The notes below the pieces were generated by a model that did no database searches, was not told where the DNA came from, and was given only the letters and a program-made list of their open reading frames with translations. A stretch of 8,409 nt of DNA. Origin: an uncultured Prevotella sp. GTDB lineage: Bacteria > Bacteroidota > Bacteroidia > Bacteroidales > Bacteroidaceae. The DNA lies in the NCBI GenBank assembly GCA_945863825.1, contig CAMBBY010000031.1, forward strand, positions 1 through 8,409, in the 5' to 3' direction. The position numbers and the translations under genes were made by a program. This document shows, piece by piece, positions 1 to 8,022 of the stretch; the first letter of the stretch is position 1, and each line of letters starts with the position of its first letter.

Positions 1-45
1 GATTCGCCTTAGTCTCGTGGGCTCGGAGATGTGTATAAGAGACAG
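1..45 (+). other. Nextera i7 sequencing adapter (artefact), left end
   Basis: This is not genomic sequence. Positions 27-45 are the 19-bp Tn5 mosaic end used in tagmentation libraries, positions 12-26 are the Nextera read-2 primer segment, positions 4-11 (TCGCCTTA) match the i7 index known as N701, and GAT at 1-3 is the stub of the flow-cell primer. The last 44 bases of the window are the exact reverse complement of positions 2-45. An open frame starting at 17 runs through this adapter and adds a false N-terminus (MGSEMCIRDR) to the first gene. Genomic sequence starts at about 46. Confidence 0.98.
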
Positions 46-469
46 GGCGAAGGCTGAGCGACAAGCTAACTTGACGGCATCTCCTAAGGCTACACCTAAG
101 ACCAAGGTGAAATTCATGGTAGGTATGGATGTGGAGAAAGGCATCAAGACAGCAAAGGCTAAGAAGAAAAACTTGATGGTTTTCTTCACGGATGGTGACT
201 ACAAGTCGGAGTATGTGGAGAAATATTCCTTCAACGATGCTGGCATAGCTGATTATCTCAACAAGAACTTCCTTTGTATGTTTGTGGATGTCAAGAGCAA
301 GCAAGGCGATGCTGTAGTGACAAAATACGAGATCGCAGAGTCGTTCCCAGGCTTCTTACTCTTCAATAGCAAGGGAGAGAACAAAGGCTATGCAGGTGGA
401 GCCTTGCGCACCGCAGATATGATGAAGGAAAATTTTGATATGTATCTCAACTATGTTCCCAACAAATAG
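46..469 (+). CDS. Thioredoxin-fold protein lacking CxxC, 5'-truncated
   Basis: This is the C-terminal part (about 140 codons) of a protein whose start lies beyond the contig edge. Residues encoded before position 47 are adapter. A Lys/Ala/Thr/Pro-rich linker (about 47-115) is followed by a thioredoxin-like domain: an N-terminal helix (GIKTAKAKKK), a strand (NLMVFF), a helix carrying DYKSEYVEKYSFND, then IADYLNKNFLCMFVDV, and a likely cis-proline loop (ESFPGFLLFNSKGE). The overall pattern matches the thioredoxin/thioredoxin_7 families in Bacteroidota. Where the WCxxC motif should follow the first strand, the sequence reads TDGDYKSEY and has no cysteine, so thiol-disulfide exchange is unlikely; the only cysteine is in the later strand FLCMF. 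A structural, chaperone-like or binding role is possible, probably in the cell envelope, but no signal peptide can be seen because the 5' end is missing. I see no terminator in the 91 bp before the SusC gene, so co-transcription is possible. The fold call is moderately sure; the function is unknown. Confidence 0.7.
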
Positions 470-560
470 GTTGTGGAAATAGTTGGATAATAAGGATATC
501 ATTAGTCATTCGATTATACAATAATATCATTTGAAAAATAGAAAACTAAATAATAATGTT

Positions 561-3500
561 ATGAGAGATTTTAAGTCAAGAGTAACCACATTGGCGTTGC
601 TTTCGTCATTTATCTCTCCTCTCTCTCTCGTTTATAGTCGGGCAGCAGTGGTTGGTAACAGACCGCTGCTTGCCAATGACTGGGTAGGGGAGCAGATGGC
701 GAAGATAAAGGAGCAAACATCATTGGTGGATGCGTTTAGGAGAGTAGAAAAACTCACAGGTTACAGAATCATGTATTCCTATGATGATGTGAAGAATTAC
801 AAGGCTCAGTCGATGCCTTCTTCTAAAAATATCCATAAGGCTTTATCGCAAGTTTTAGGCAATCTTCCTTTGGATTTTACCATCAATGAAAAGTTTGTTT
901 CCATATCAAAGAAGATTCCTCAGGTTTCCAATATTTCGTTGTCTTCCGATGTAAAGGAGGGAAAGACTGTCGTGTTGCAAGGAATGGTTGTCGATGAGAA
1001 TGGCGTACCTTTGCCAGGTGTGACCGTGCAGGCTGGAAAGAATAGCAAGATTGCTACGGTGACCAATACCGATGGTACCTTTGTGCTCCAGTTGAACAGA
1101 GGACGTGCCGTGAATGTAGATTTCTCTTATATCGGTATGAAATCGGAACATTATATGTTTAAATGTCTGGAGGATTTCCGCAATCTGGTCATCAAGTTGA
1201 AGGACGATGAATCTTCCTTGAAGGAGGTTGTCGTTACGGGTATCTTCCGTAAGGCAAAGGAGAGCTATACGGGTTCGGTGGCGACGATTGGCAAGGAGCA
1301 GTTGCAACAATATCGGGGTCAGAACTTGCTCCAAACCTTGAAGAACGCTGATGCCAGCATTAATTTCTCAATTGACAATTTGAATGGTAGTAATCCAAAT
1401 AAGTTGCCTAACATCAATATTCGTGGTAACTCGTCATTGCCTATGAGCGTGGAGGAATTCAATGCAGGACAGGAGAGTAATCCTAATACTCCTCTTGTTA
1501 TCATGGATGGCTTCGAGATTTCCCTCACCAAGTTGATGGATTATAATGATGAGGAAATAGAGAGCATCAACATCCTCAAGGATGCTGCTGCCACTGCCAT
1601 CTATGGGTCTCGTGGAGCTAATGGTGTGATTGTGGTTGTTACCAAGCGTCCTGAGCCAGGCAAGTTGAGAGTGAATGTGGAGGCGGGTATTCAAATGGAA
1701 GTACCTGACTTGTCAAGCTATCATCTGCTCAACGCTGCCGACAAGTTGGAACTGGAGCGTAAGGCAGGATTGTATAGCGAGGCTTGGTCCATGGACAATC
1801 AGAAAGAGTTTTTGTATAAGGAAGCTTATCAAAAACGTTTGCGTGACGTGCTCAATGGTGTCGATACCGATTGGCTTTCCAAGCCACTTCGAACGGGTGT
1901 TGGCCAGCGTTATAATCTTCGTGTGGAAGGTGGTAGCGAGGAATTCCGCTGGGCAGCAGATGCGCAATATAATGATGTGGAAGGTGCCATGAAGGGCTCT
2001 AAGCGTCGTACCTTCAATGGCGGTATCACCTTGTTGTATACTTACAAGAATCTGACGTTCCGCAACTATACTTCTGTCGGTATCAACGGTAGTCAGGAAA
2101 GTCCATACGGAACGTTTAGCAAATACGTGCAGCAACAGCCTTATAACGCTCCATACGATGCCAATGGAAATTTGCGCAAAACATTCGATGGATTTTGGGC
2201 TTGGGGTGGAACCGTGGAAAACCCTCTTTATAATGCTTCACTTAACTCTTTTGATAAGAGTAGCTATCAGGAGTTGACAAACAACTTTTCTGTCGATTGG
2301 TCGATACTTCCTGAGTTGACGCTTCGTGGTCAGTTGGGTATTTCCAAAAATGACTCTGAGACAAATTATTTTTTGTCTCCAGAAGATACTTATTTCAGCA
2401 ATACTGACACGGGCAAGGAGTATCAGACCAGCGAGGGCTTCTTGCGTCGGGGTATTTATCGTTATGGCAATGGAAAACGTACATCTTTGAGTGCGGACGT
2501 AACCTTGTCATACAATAAGGTGTTCAAGGAAGTTCACTCGCTTTATGCTGGTCTCAACTGGAGTTTGTTGCAGACTAATTATGATTATTTCAAGGTTGCT
2601 CTTGAAGGTTTCTCCAACGAGGCTTTAAACAATATTGCCAATGCACGTCAGTATAAGGCTGATGAGTTGCCAAGTGGTACTAATACCAAGACACGGCAGT
2701 TTGGTGTGACCGCCAATGTCAACTATACTTATAATACTAAGTATTACGTGGACTTCTCTTATCGTATTGATGGTAATTCTTCTTATGGTAGTGATAAGAA
2801 GTATTCTCCTTTTTGGAGCGCAGGTATAGGTTGGAACCTTCACAACGAGAAATTCCTTAAGGGAAACTCTGTCGTTAATATGCTTCGCCTGAAGGCTTCA
2901 TACGGTGAGACGGGTGCCGCTTCAGGTGCCTTGGAGACAGATGCCTATACTTATTATAAGTATGTGAGTGACAACCGTTATATGAACTGGATGGGAGCGC
3001 AGTTGGGTGGCTTCGGAAATCCAAACCTGACTTGGCAGACTACTAAGGAGATGAACATTGGTACAGAGTTCGGATTGTTGGATAATCGCATCAAGGGTTC
3101 TTTTGATGTCTATACCAAGAAGACCAACAACCTTTTGTCTTCCATGGACCTTCCTCTCTCCATGGGCTTTTCTTCTTATCGTGCCAACATAGGTGAGGTG
3201 AAGAACGTTGGTTGGGAGGCTGCCTTGCAAGGATATATCATCCGTGACGCCAAGCGCAAAATAAATTGGTTGGTAGGTGCCCAACTTGTCTATAATAAGA
3301 ATGAGATAACCCATCTGTCACAAGCCATCAAGGATCAGACGGAGGCTTACATGAATAGTGATGCCGATGATGATGATGCTTCTGGCATCCAGAACCTCTT
3401 CTATGAGGGAAGACCACAGAATGCTATCTATGCAGTTCGTTCTTTGGGTATCGACCCAAGTACTGGTAAGGAAATCTTTCTCGATAAGAATGGTAATATT

Positions 3501-4007
3501 ACGGATACTTGGAAGGCGCAGGACAAGGTGTATTGTGGAAGTGCAGATCCTAAGTACCGTGGCAATTTGAATACAATGTTCCAGTGGGGAGATTTTACCT
3601 TCAATGCTTCTTTTGGCTATTATTGGGGAGGTAAAGTTTACAACTCTACTTTGCGTGACCGTGTGGAAATCGGATTGTATGCTATTCAAAACCAAAATGT
3701 GGATGAACGTGTGTTGAGTAGTCGCTGGTATCAGGCTGGTGATGTCGTGTTCTTCCCAAAGTTGTCCAACTACACATCAAAGGCGACTTCCAGATATGTC
3801 ATGGACAACAATGTGTTGGAGTTGCAGTCCATCAGTTTGCAATATAAGTTGAAGTGCGAGTACTTACAGAGATGTTTTAAACTCAATAGCTTGATAGTAG
3901 GAGTTAACATCAACGACTTGGCTCACTGGGGTACAGTCAAGATGGAGCGTGGTACGAGCTATCCATATGCACGTAATATTCAGGCAAGTGTGAAATTGCT
4001 GTTTTAA
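561..4007 (+). CDS. SusC/RagA-family TonB-dependent outer-membrane transporter with STN domain
   Basis: This is the outer-membrane barrel of a SusCD nutrient importer, powered by TonB/ExbBD; the substrate is not fixed by sequence. From the ATG at 561 the protein has 1148 residues, typical for the family. It shows a signal peptide (about 1-27), an STN domain (about 46-118, SLVDAFRRVEKLTGY), a carboxypeptidase-regulatory-like beta-sandwich (about 137-215, with DENGVPLPGVTV and FSYIGMK), a Ton-box-like segment EVVVTG at 222-227, a plug (about 228-365) with the family signature LKDAAATAIYGSRGANG starting at 339, then a beta-barrel ending in the C-terminal aromatic VKLLF. The STN domain is a feature of FecA-like transducers that signal to an anti-sigma factor; no such regulator is in the window. 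An in-frame TTG at 531 would add ten residues, but ATG 561 gives a normal signal peptide and has an A/T-rich leader typical of the phylum. An acidic run (SDADDDDAS, residues 933-941) probably lies in an extracellular loop. The SusD gene follows after 20 bp. Confidence 0.95.
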   Translation: MRDFKSRVTTLALLSSFISPLSLVYSRAAVVGNRPLLANDWVGEQMAKIKEQTSLVDAFRRVEKLTGYRIMYSYDDVKNYKAQSMPSSKNIHKALSQVLGNLPLDFTINEKFVSISKKIPQVSNISLSSDVKEGKTVVLQGMVVDENGVPLPGVTVQAGKNSKIATVTNTDGTFVLQLNRGRAVNVDFSYIGMKSEHYMFKCLEDFRNLVIKLKDDESSLKEVVVTGIFRKAKESYTGSVATIGKEQLQQYRGQNLLQTLKNADASINFSIDNLNGSNPNKLPNINIRGNSSLPMSVEEFNAGQESNPNTPLVIMDGFEISLTKLMDYNDEEIESINILKDAAATAIYGSRGANGVIVVVTKRPEPGKLRVNVEAGIQMEVPDLSSYHLLNAADKLELERKAGLYSEAWSMDNQKEFLYKEAYQKRLRDVLNGVDTDWLSKPLRTGVGQRYNLRVEGGSEEFRWAADAQYNDVEGAMKGSKRRTFNGGITLLYTYKNLTFRNYTSVGINGSQESPYGTFSKYVQQQPYNAPYDANGNLRKTFDGFWAWGGTVENPLYNASLNSFDKSSYQELTNNFSVDWSILPELTLRGQLGISKNDSETNYFLSPEDTYFSNTDTGKEYQTSEGFLRRGIYRYGNGKRTSLSADVTLSYNKVFKEVHSLYAGLNWSLLQTNYDYFKVALEGFSNEALNNIANARQYKADELPSGTNTKTRQFGVTANVNYTYNTKYYVDFSYRIDGNSSYGSDKKYSPFWSAGIGWNLHNEKFLKGNSVVNMLRLKASYGETGAASGALETDAYTYYKYVSDNRYMNWMGAQLGGFGNPNLTWQTTKEMNIGTEFGLLDNRIKGSFDVYTKKTNNLLSSMDLPLSMGFSSYRANIGEVKNVGWEAALQGYIIRDAKRKINWLVGAQLVYNKNEITHLSQAIKDQTEAYMNSDADDDDASGIQNLFYEGRPQNAIYAVRSLGIDPSTGKEIFLDKNGNITDTWKAQDKVYCGSADPKYRGNLNTMFQWGDFTFNASFGYYWGGKVYNSTLRDRVEIGLYAIQNQNVDERVLSSRWYQAGDVVFFPKLSNYTSKATSRYVMDNNVLELQSISLQYKLKCEYLQRCFKLNSLIVGVNINDLAHWGTVKMERGTSYPYARNIQASVKLLF
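614..629 (+). repeat. CT dinucleotide tract in signal-peptide coding region
   Basis: The stretch is almost pure CT repeat, with an uninterrupted run of five and a half CT units at 619-629. It encodes residues 18-23 (ISPLSL) of the SusC signal peptide. Slippage by one unit would shift the frame and switch off the transporter. The tract is short, so it may simply reflect Ser/Leu codons. Confidence 0.5.
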
Positions 4008-4027
4008 ATCTATAAAATAAGAATATA

Positions 4028-5530
4028 ATGATGAAAAAATATATAGCAATCTTGTTTACCGCCCTCGCTCTCACAACATCTTGTGATGATTGGTTGGATG
4101 TGCGAGGTGAGAACATTCAAAAGGAGAAAAATCAATTTGAGTCTTATCATGGATTCCGTGATGCCTTGACGGGATGTTATATGGAAATGGCAAATACAGA
4201 CGCATATGGTCAGCGTCTGACGATGACCAATATTGAGGATTTGGCAAACTTATGGTATATAAAGGATATAGACGAGGATAGTGACCCTACACGTTATTAT
4301 CTTTATCACCATCTGTATGACAAGGACAATGTGCGTCCTGCCATCAAGGCTATTTATGGCAAGTTGTTCAATGTGATTTCCTCTGCCAACGTGTTGCTCA
4401 AGAACTTGGAGAAACGCGGAGAGAACATTGGCAATGAGACGAAGCGTGCCGTTATCACGGGTGAGGCGTATGCTATTCGTGCTTATTGCCAGTTTGATGT
4501 GCTCCGTTTGTTTGGTCAGATACCTCAAGGTGCGACTAAGCAAGTGTCGTTGCCTTATTCTTATACAACGAGCATTGATGAGATGCCTCAATATTATGCT
4601 TTCGCAGATTATGTAAGCAATTTGAAGAAGGATATCCTGAAGGCTGAGGCATCGCTGAAGGATAACGATCCTATTTTCAGTCAGACTTACTCGCAGCTCA
4701 ACTATGCTACAGATGCAGAGGATGATTACATGTGTTTCCGTCAATCTCGACTCAATTATTGGGCGGTTCGTGCCCTTCATGCTCGTATGGCTCTTTACTT
4801 GGGCGAAACGCAGGAAGCTCACGATATTGCAATGGAGATTATCAATGCCAAAGGGGCGGATGGCGAACCTTTGATGGCTTTGAGTGGTGCTTCTGATTTG
4901 ACGAAAGGTTACAATGCCTTGCCTTCGGAGTGCTTGTTCTATCTCAGCAAGTATGACATAAACTCCTATGCCAACAAGGTTCTTATCGGTGGTTTGACAA
5001 TACAGGCACGTGAGGAGGAGTCTTACATCTCAAACCAGATGTTGTCTGATTTGTATGCTTCCGTCCCAGGTAGCACTGCATCTCACAATCGTTACTTGAA
5101 TTGGTGGAATCGCCAGACCAAGAATCCTTTAGGTCAGGTTTGTCCTTCTATCAAGAAGTATTGGTATGATGAGTCCAAGGCTGAGAATGGGTATTTGACG
5201 ACCAAGTATCAGATTATTCCTATGCTTCGTATGTCAGAGGTTTACCTTATCGCCATGGAGACAAGCAAATCATTGGAAGAGATTCGATCTTTGTACGCCA
5301 CTTATATGGCCGCTTGTCAATATACGCTTTATCAACCTTTCGAGACGGTGGCGGCTGCTCACGAGGAAATGATTAATGAGTATCGCCGTGAGTTGTTTGC
5401 GGAGGGACAGATGTTCTATGTTTACAAACGAACTGCTGCCAAGAAAATGAAGTGGAATGACGATGACGTAATGACAGAGGATAGCTATATTCTTCCTTTG
5501 CCTTCTACTGAGTATGATAGTAACAAGTGA
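4028..5530 (+). CDS. RagB/SusD-family nutrient-binding outer-membrane lipoprotein
   Basis: This is the surface lipoprotein that forms the lid on the preceding SusC-like barrel and takes part in substrate capture. It has 500 residues, normal for the family. A lipoprotein signal peptide ends at the lipobox TTSC with Cys19 lipidated; the mature start CDDWLDV is the usual SusD beginning, and its acidic residues fit surface export. The N-terminal SusD-like TPR region contains the family motif GEAYAIRAYCQFDVLRLFG at 145-163. The C-terminal RagB/SusD domain contains YRRELFAEGQMFYVYKR at about 453-469 and ends LPLPSTEYDSNK, again typical. Two consecutive ATG codons (4028 and 4031) could start it; either leaves the lipobox intact. 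It lies 20 bp after the SusC gene and 22 bp before the next gene, so it is in the same operon. The leader is A-rich with no Shine-Dalgarno motif. Substrate specificity cannot be read from sequence. Confidence 0.95.
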   Translation: MMKKYIAILFTALALTTSCDDWLDVRGENIQKEKNQFESYHGFRDALTGCYMEMANTDAYGQRLTMTNIEDLANLWYIKDIDEDSDPTRYYLYHHLYDKDNVRPAIKAIYGKLFNVISSANVLLKNLEKRGENIGNETKRAVITGEAYAIRAYCQFDVLRLFGQIPQGATKQVSLPYSYTTSIDEMPQYYAFADYVSNLKKDILKAEASLKDNDPIFSQTYSQLNYATDAEDDYMCFRQSRLNYWAVRALHARMALYLGETQEAHDIAMEIINAKGADGEPLMALSGASDLTKGYNALPSECLFYLSKYDINSYANKVLIGGLTIQAREEESYISNQMLSDLYASVPGSTASHNRYLNWWNRQTKNPLGQVCPSIKKYWYDESKAENGYLTTKYQIIPMLRMSEVYLIAMETSKSLEEIRSLYATYMAACQYTLYQPFETVAAAHEEMINEYRRELFAEGQMFYVYKRTAAKKMKWNDDDVMTEDSYILPLPSTEYDSNK

Positions 5531-5552
5531 TCTTTATTAAAATGAAATAACG

Positions 5553-6374
5553 ATGAAAAGATTTATATTTTATATACTGGCATGGGTAGGCGTACTGTCA
5601 TTGGCATCCTGCGAGAAAGATTTGCCTGTTTATAGTGACTCCACGAGCCGATTGAATTTTTACTATGATATTTCTTCAACGAAAAATTTTAGGCCGGAAT
5701 TGGCTCGTAGTTCCTATTCTTTTGTCTATGGACCAGAAACGGCTGTGGACGATACCCTATGGTTTGAAGTGGAGACCATGGGATTTATAGCTGATAAGGA
5801 TAGACCTATCTCTTTGGAGCAAGTGCAGGTGGATGGGGCCAACAATGCTGTGGCAGATAAGCACTATCAGTCTTTCAGCACCCCTTCTTTACAGAAATAT
5901 TATGTTGTGCCAGCAGGTAAGGCCCGTACGAAGATTCCTGTGGTGTTGTTACGTGATGCTTCTTTGAAAACAGAGAATGTCGTCTTGAAGTTCGCCATTA
6001 AGCCCAATGAGTATTTCGCCAATGGATATGACCCATATTGTGAGCGTACGATAGAGTTTACTGACCAGCTGTCTGAGCCGTCTATGTGGAACTACAACTA
6101 TGGTGACGATGAATGGCCATGGGGATTTTGGAACTACTTTGGTACCTATGGTGTCGTCAAGCACAAGTTCCTTATCGAACAAACTGGCGAGAAGTGGGAT
6201 GACGAGTACATCAAGTCGCTGATGGATGGTGACTCCAGTTACCTCACTTACTTGACTCAAAAGTTGACACAGCGGTTGGAGGAAGTGAACGCCGAGCGTG
6301 AGGCAAAGGGCGAAGGTCCGCTTTGCGAGGCTGATGGTACTCCAGTTACCTTTGTGTCGGAAGACGATTATTAA
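5553..6374 (+). CDS. DUF4843 domain-containing lipoprotein
   Basis: This 273-residue lipoprotein is an accessory component of the SusCD operon. The signal peptide ends in the lipobox LASC with Cys20 lipidated, followed by EKDLPVYSD. The body matches the pattern I know for DUF4843 proteins: a strand with RLNFYYD, then SYSFVYGPETAVDDTLWFEVETMGF, ISLEQV, the segment KHYQSFSTP, VVPAGKARTKIPVVLLRD, and TDQLSEPSMW near residue 178. After that comes an aromatic-rich stretch (about 179-200, many Trp, Tyr and Phe) and a charged, probably helical tail (about 236-273). The family has no assigned enzymatic activity. Members regularly sit directly after SusC/SusD pairs, and this context suggests a surface-exposed, beta-rich binding or scaffold protein. 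It is 22 bp after the SusD gene and 33 bp before the PKD-like gene, so co-expression is very likely. The family call rests on remembered sequence pattern, not on a search. Confidence 0.85.
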   Translation: MKRFIFYILAWVGVLSLASCEKDLPVYSDSTSRLNFYYDISSTKNFRPELARSSYSFVYGPETAVDDTLWFEVETMGFIADKDRPISLEQVQVDGANNAVADKHYQSFSTPSLQKYYVVPAGKARTKIPVVLLRDASLKTENVVLKFAIKPNEYFANGYDPYCERTIEFTDQLSEPSMWNYNYGDDEWPWGFWNYFGTYGVVKHKFLIEQTGEKWDDEYIKSLMDGDSSYLTYLTQKLTQRLEEVNAEREAKGEGPLCEADGTPVTFVSEDDY

Positions 6375-6407
6375 TACATGATGTTTTAATTTGATAAAGC
6401 AATACTG

Positions 6408-7985
6408 ATGATGAAAAAAATCATATATCAAGCATTAGCGTTGGCAATGACGCTCTCTCTGTCATCTTGTTTTAGTGATGACAGTTCCCTGAGCGGTAAT
6501 GATGTCGGCGACATTATCATTTCCGGGATTTCCGATAGCTATTCTCAGGTGGCTTATATGGGCGAGACCCTCGATATTACACCAACAGTCGAGAGTCAGG
6601 AGGATGTTACTTATTCTTGGTTGTTGTTGAACTCTACCACAGGTTCTAAAGATAAAGATGGAAATGAAATACAGCCTGAGGTGATAGGGCATGAGAAAGA
6701 CTTGCACTATGAGGTCAACTTGTCTCCTGGTACCTATCAAGTGCGCTTGGTAGCACAGGGAAAGTCGGGCTATACTGTCTACAAGAGGACTTCCTTGACG
6801 GTGCGTACCACTTTCTCGCAAGGATTCTATGTCTTGAAGGAAACGACGGATGGAAATTCCGATGTGGATTTGATTACGAAGGATGGAAAGACGGGCTATA
6901 ACATTATTGCCTCCATGGATGGTGAGGCCTTGCATGGAAAGCCTCTCTCTATGGGCGCTCAGTATAATGCCTACTACGTCAACCCTGACAATGACCAGAT
7001 GGAAGTTGCCAATATGTTGTATGTGACGACTGAGAGTGGTGATTTTAGGGTGAAGCGTACGACCGACTTCAAAACTGCTTTTTCCAGAAACAATGTAATG
7101 TATGGAACTATGGAGAATTCAGAGTTTCCTTACGCCTTCTTCAATGGCAGTATATTCAATTGCATGTTGACCAACCATGGATTTTATGAATCGAAAATGC
7201 CAATTTCTAATAGCAATCCTTCTACTGGTCAGTATGGTATGCCTGTGAGTGAATGCGGTGGTAGCCGTTATTTCTTTACAGATATTGATTCGTATGGTGG
7301 TGGTGTCTTGTGGGATGCCCAAAACCATAACTTGCTGGCATACGGCTACGGCTTGGATGTCTCTCCTTTGCTTTATGAGAACATGACTGGCAGTGAAGAA
7401 ACGCAAAATTTGGCCAATTATGAGTGTTTGGGCTGTGGCTATAACCGCTTGCCAAGTGGAGCGACGGGTGTAGTCATCATGCGTGACAATGCAACAGCAA
7501 AGCGATACATTTATCTCACGGAGGGTTCGTTTCAAAGTATCACGCTAACTGCTCGCAAACCACTTCGCGAGGGGTCTCATGCCGCCAATGCTTCCTATTA
7601 TGGCATCAATGGTGTCACGGCCTCTTATCTATATTGTGTGGATGCAGGACGTTTGTATGCCATGAACTTTAAGGATGATGACATGGAAGAGATAGAAGTG
7701 AAGCCTGAAGGTATCCCGGCTGGCGAGACTATCAACTTTGTGGCTAACCAGTTCTGGAATCCAGCCTTGAGTGGTGGTACTCCATTCGATTACTTGATTG
7801 TGGGAACCCAGAAAGGGAACACCTATAAACTCTACTTCTATGACACCAATGGCGGTGCTCCTGTAGGCAAGCCATTGATGACCATGGAAGGAACAGGCAA
7901 GGTGAAGTGCGTGAGATTCATAAACACCAATTACAGTAGCTATGACATGCAATTTGGTTATTTGACATACAACAACAACGATTAG
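6408..7985 (+). CDS. PKD-like family surface lipoprotein
   Basis: This 525-residue lipoprotein is the last gene of the SusCD operon. The signal peptide ends at the lipobox LSSC with Cys21 lipidated, followed by FSDDSS; this Ser-Asp-Asp context resembles the Bacteroidota lipoprotein export signal for surface display. Residues about 45-135 form an Ig/PKD-like domain, with VAYMGETLDITPTV, VTYSWLLL and the closing strands SPGTYQVRLVAQ and YKRTSLTV. The rest (about 136-525) is beta-rich, with recurring segments such as GFYVLKE, YLYCVDAGRLYAMNF, DYLIVGTQKGNTYKLYFYD and VKCVRFIN, which could form a propeller-like fold. I see no catalytic motif, so a role in binding or presenting substrate to the SusCD pair is the likeliest reading. 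ATG codons at 6408 and 6411 are both possible starts. A strong terminator begins 38 bp after the stop, so the operon ends here. The family name comes from pattern recognition. Confidence 0.85.
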   Translation: MMKKIIYQALALAMTLSLSSCFSDDSSLSGNDVGDIIISGISDSYSQVAYMGETLDITPTVESQEDVTYSWLLLNSTTGSKDKDGNEIQPEVIGHEKDLHYEVNLSPGTYQVRLVAQGKSGYTVYKRTSLTVRTTFSQGFYVLKETTDGNSDVDLITKDGKTGYNIIASMDGEALHGKPLSMGAQYNAYYVNPDNDQMEVANMLYVTTESGDFRVKRTTDFKTAFSRNNVMYGTMENSEFPYAFFNGSIFNCMLTNHGFYESKMPISNSNPSTGQYGMPVSECGGSRYFFTDIDSYGGGVLWDAQNHNLLAYGYGLDVSPLLYENMTGSEETQNLANYECLGCGYNRLPSGATGVVIMRDNATAKRYIYLTEGSFQSITLTARKPLREGSHAANASYYGINGVTASYLYCVDAGRLYAMNFKDDDMEEIEVKPEGIPAGETINFVANQFWNPALSGGTPFDYLIVGTQKGNTYKLYFYDTNGGAPVGKPLMTMEGTGKVKCVRFINTNYSSYDMQFGYLTYNNND

Positions 7986-8022
7986 TTGGTAATTCTCTCT
8001 CATTTAAAATAGGTATCTATGG

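Noticed and set aside
524..540. Possible -7 promoter element (TATCATTTG) before the SusC gene
   Set aside because: It has three bases instead of two between TA and TTTG, and no TTTG-like -33 element is found at the right distance.
906..3695. Several long minus-strand open frames opposite the SusC gene
   Set aside because: They overlap a clearly recognisable + strand gene, show no recognisable domain and have low-complexity Ile/Leu/Thr/His-rich composition typical of antisense shadows.
4250..4822. 190-codon minus-strand frame opposite the SusD gene
   Set aside because: It is antisense to conserved SusD motifs and has no recognisable protein features.
6380..6400. TTTTAATTTG between the DUF4843 and PKD-like genes as an internal promoter
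   Set aside because: The TA of the TAnnTTTG consensus does not align and there is no -33 element; the 33-bp gap fits simple co-transcription.
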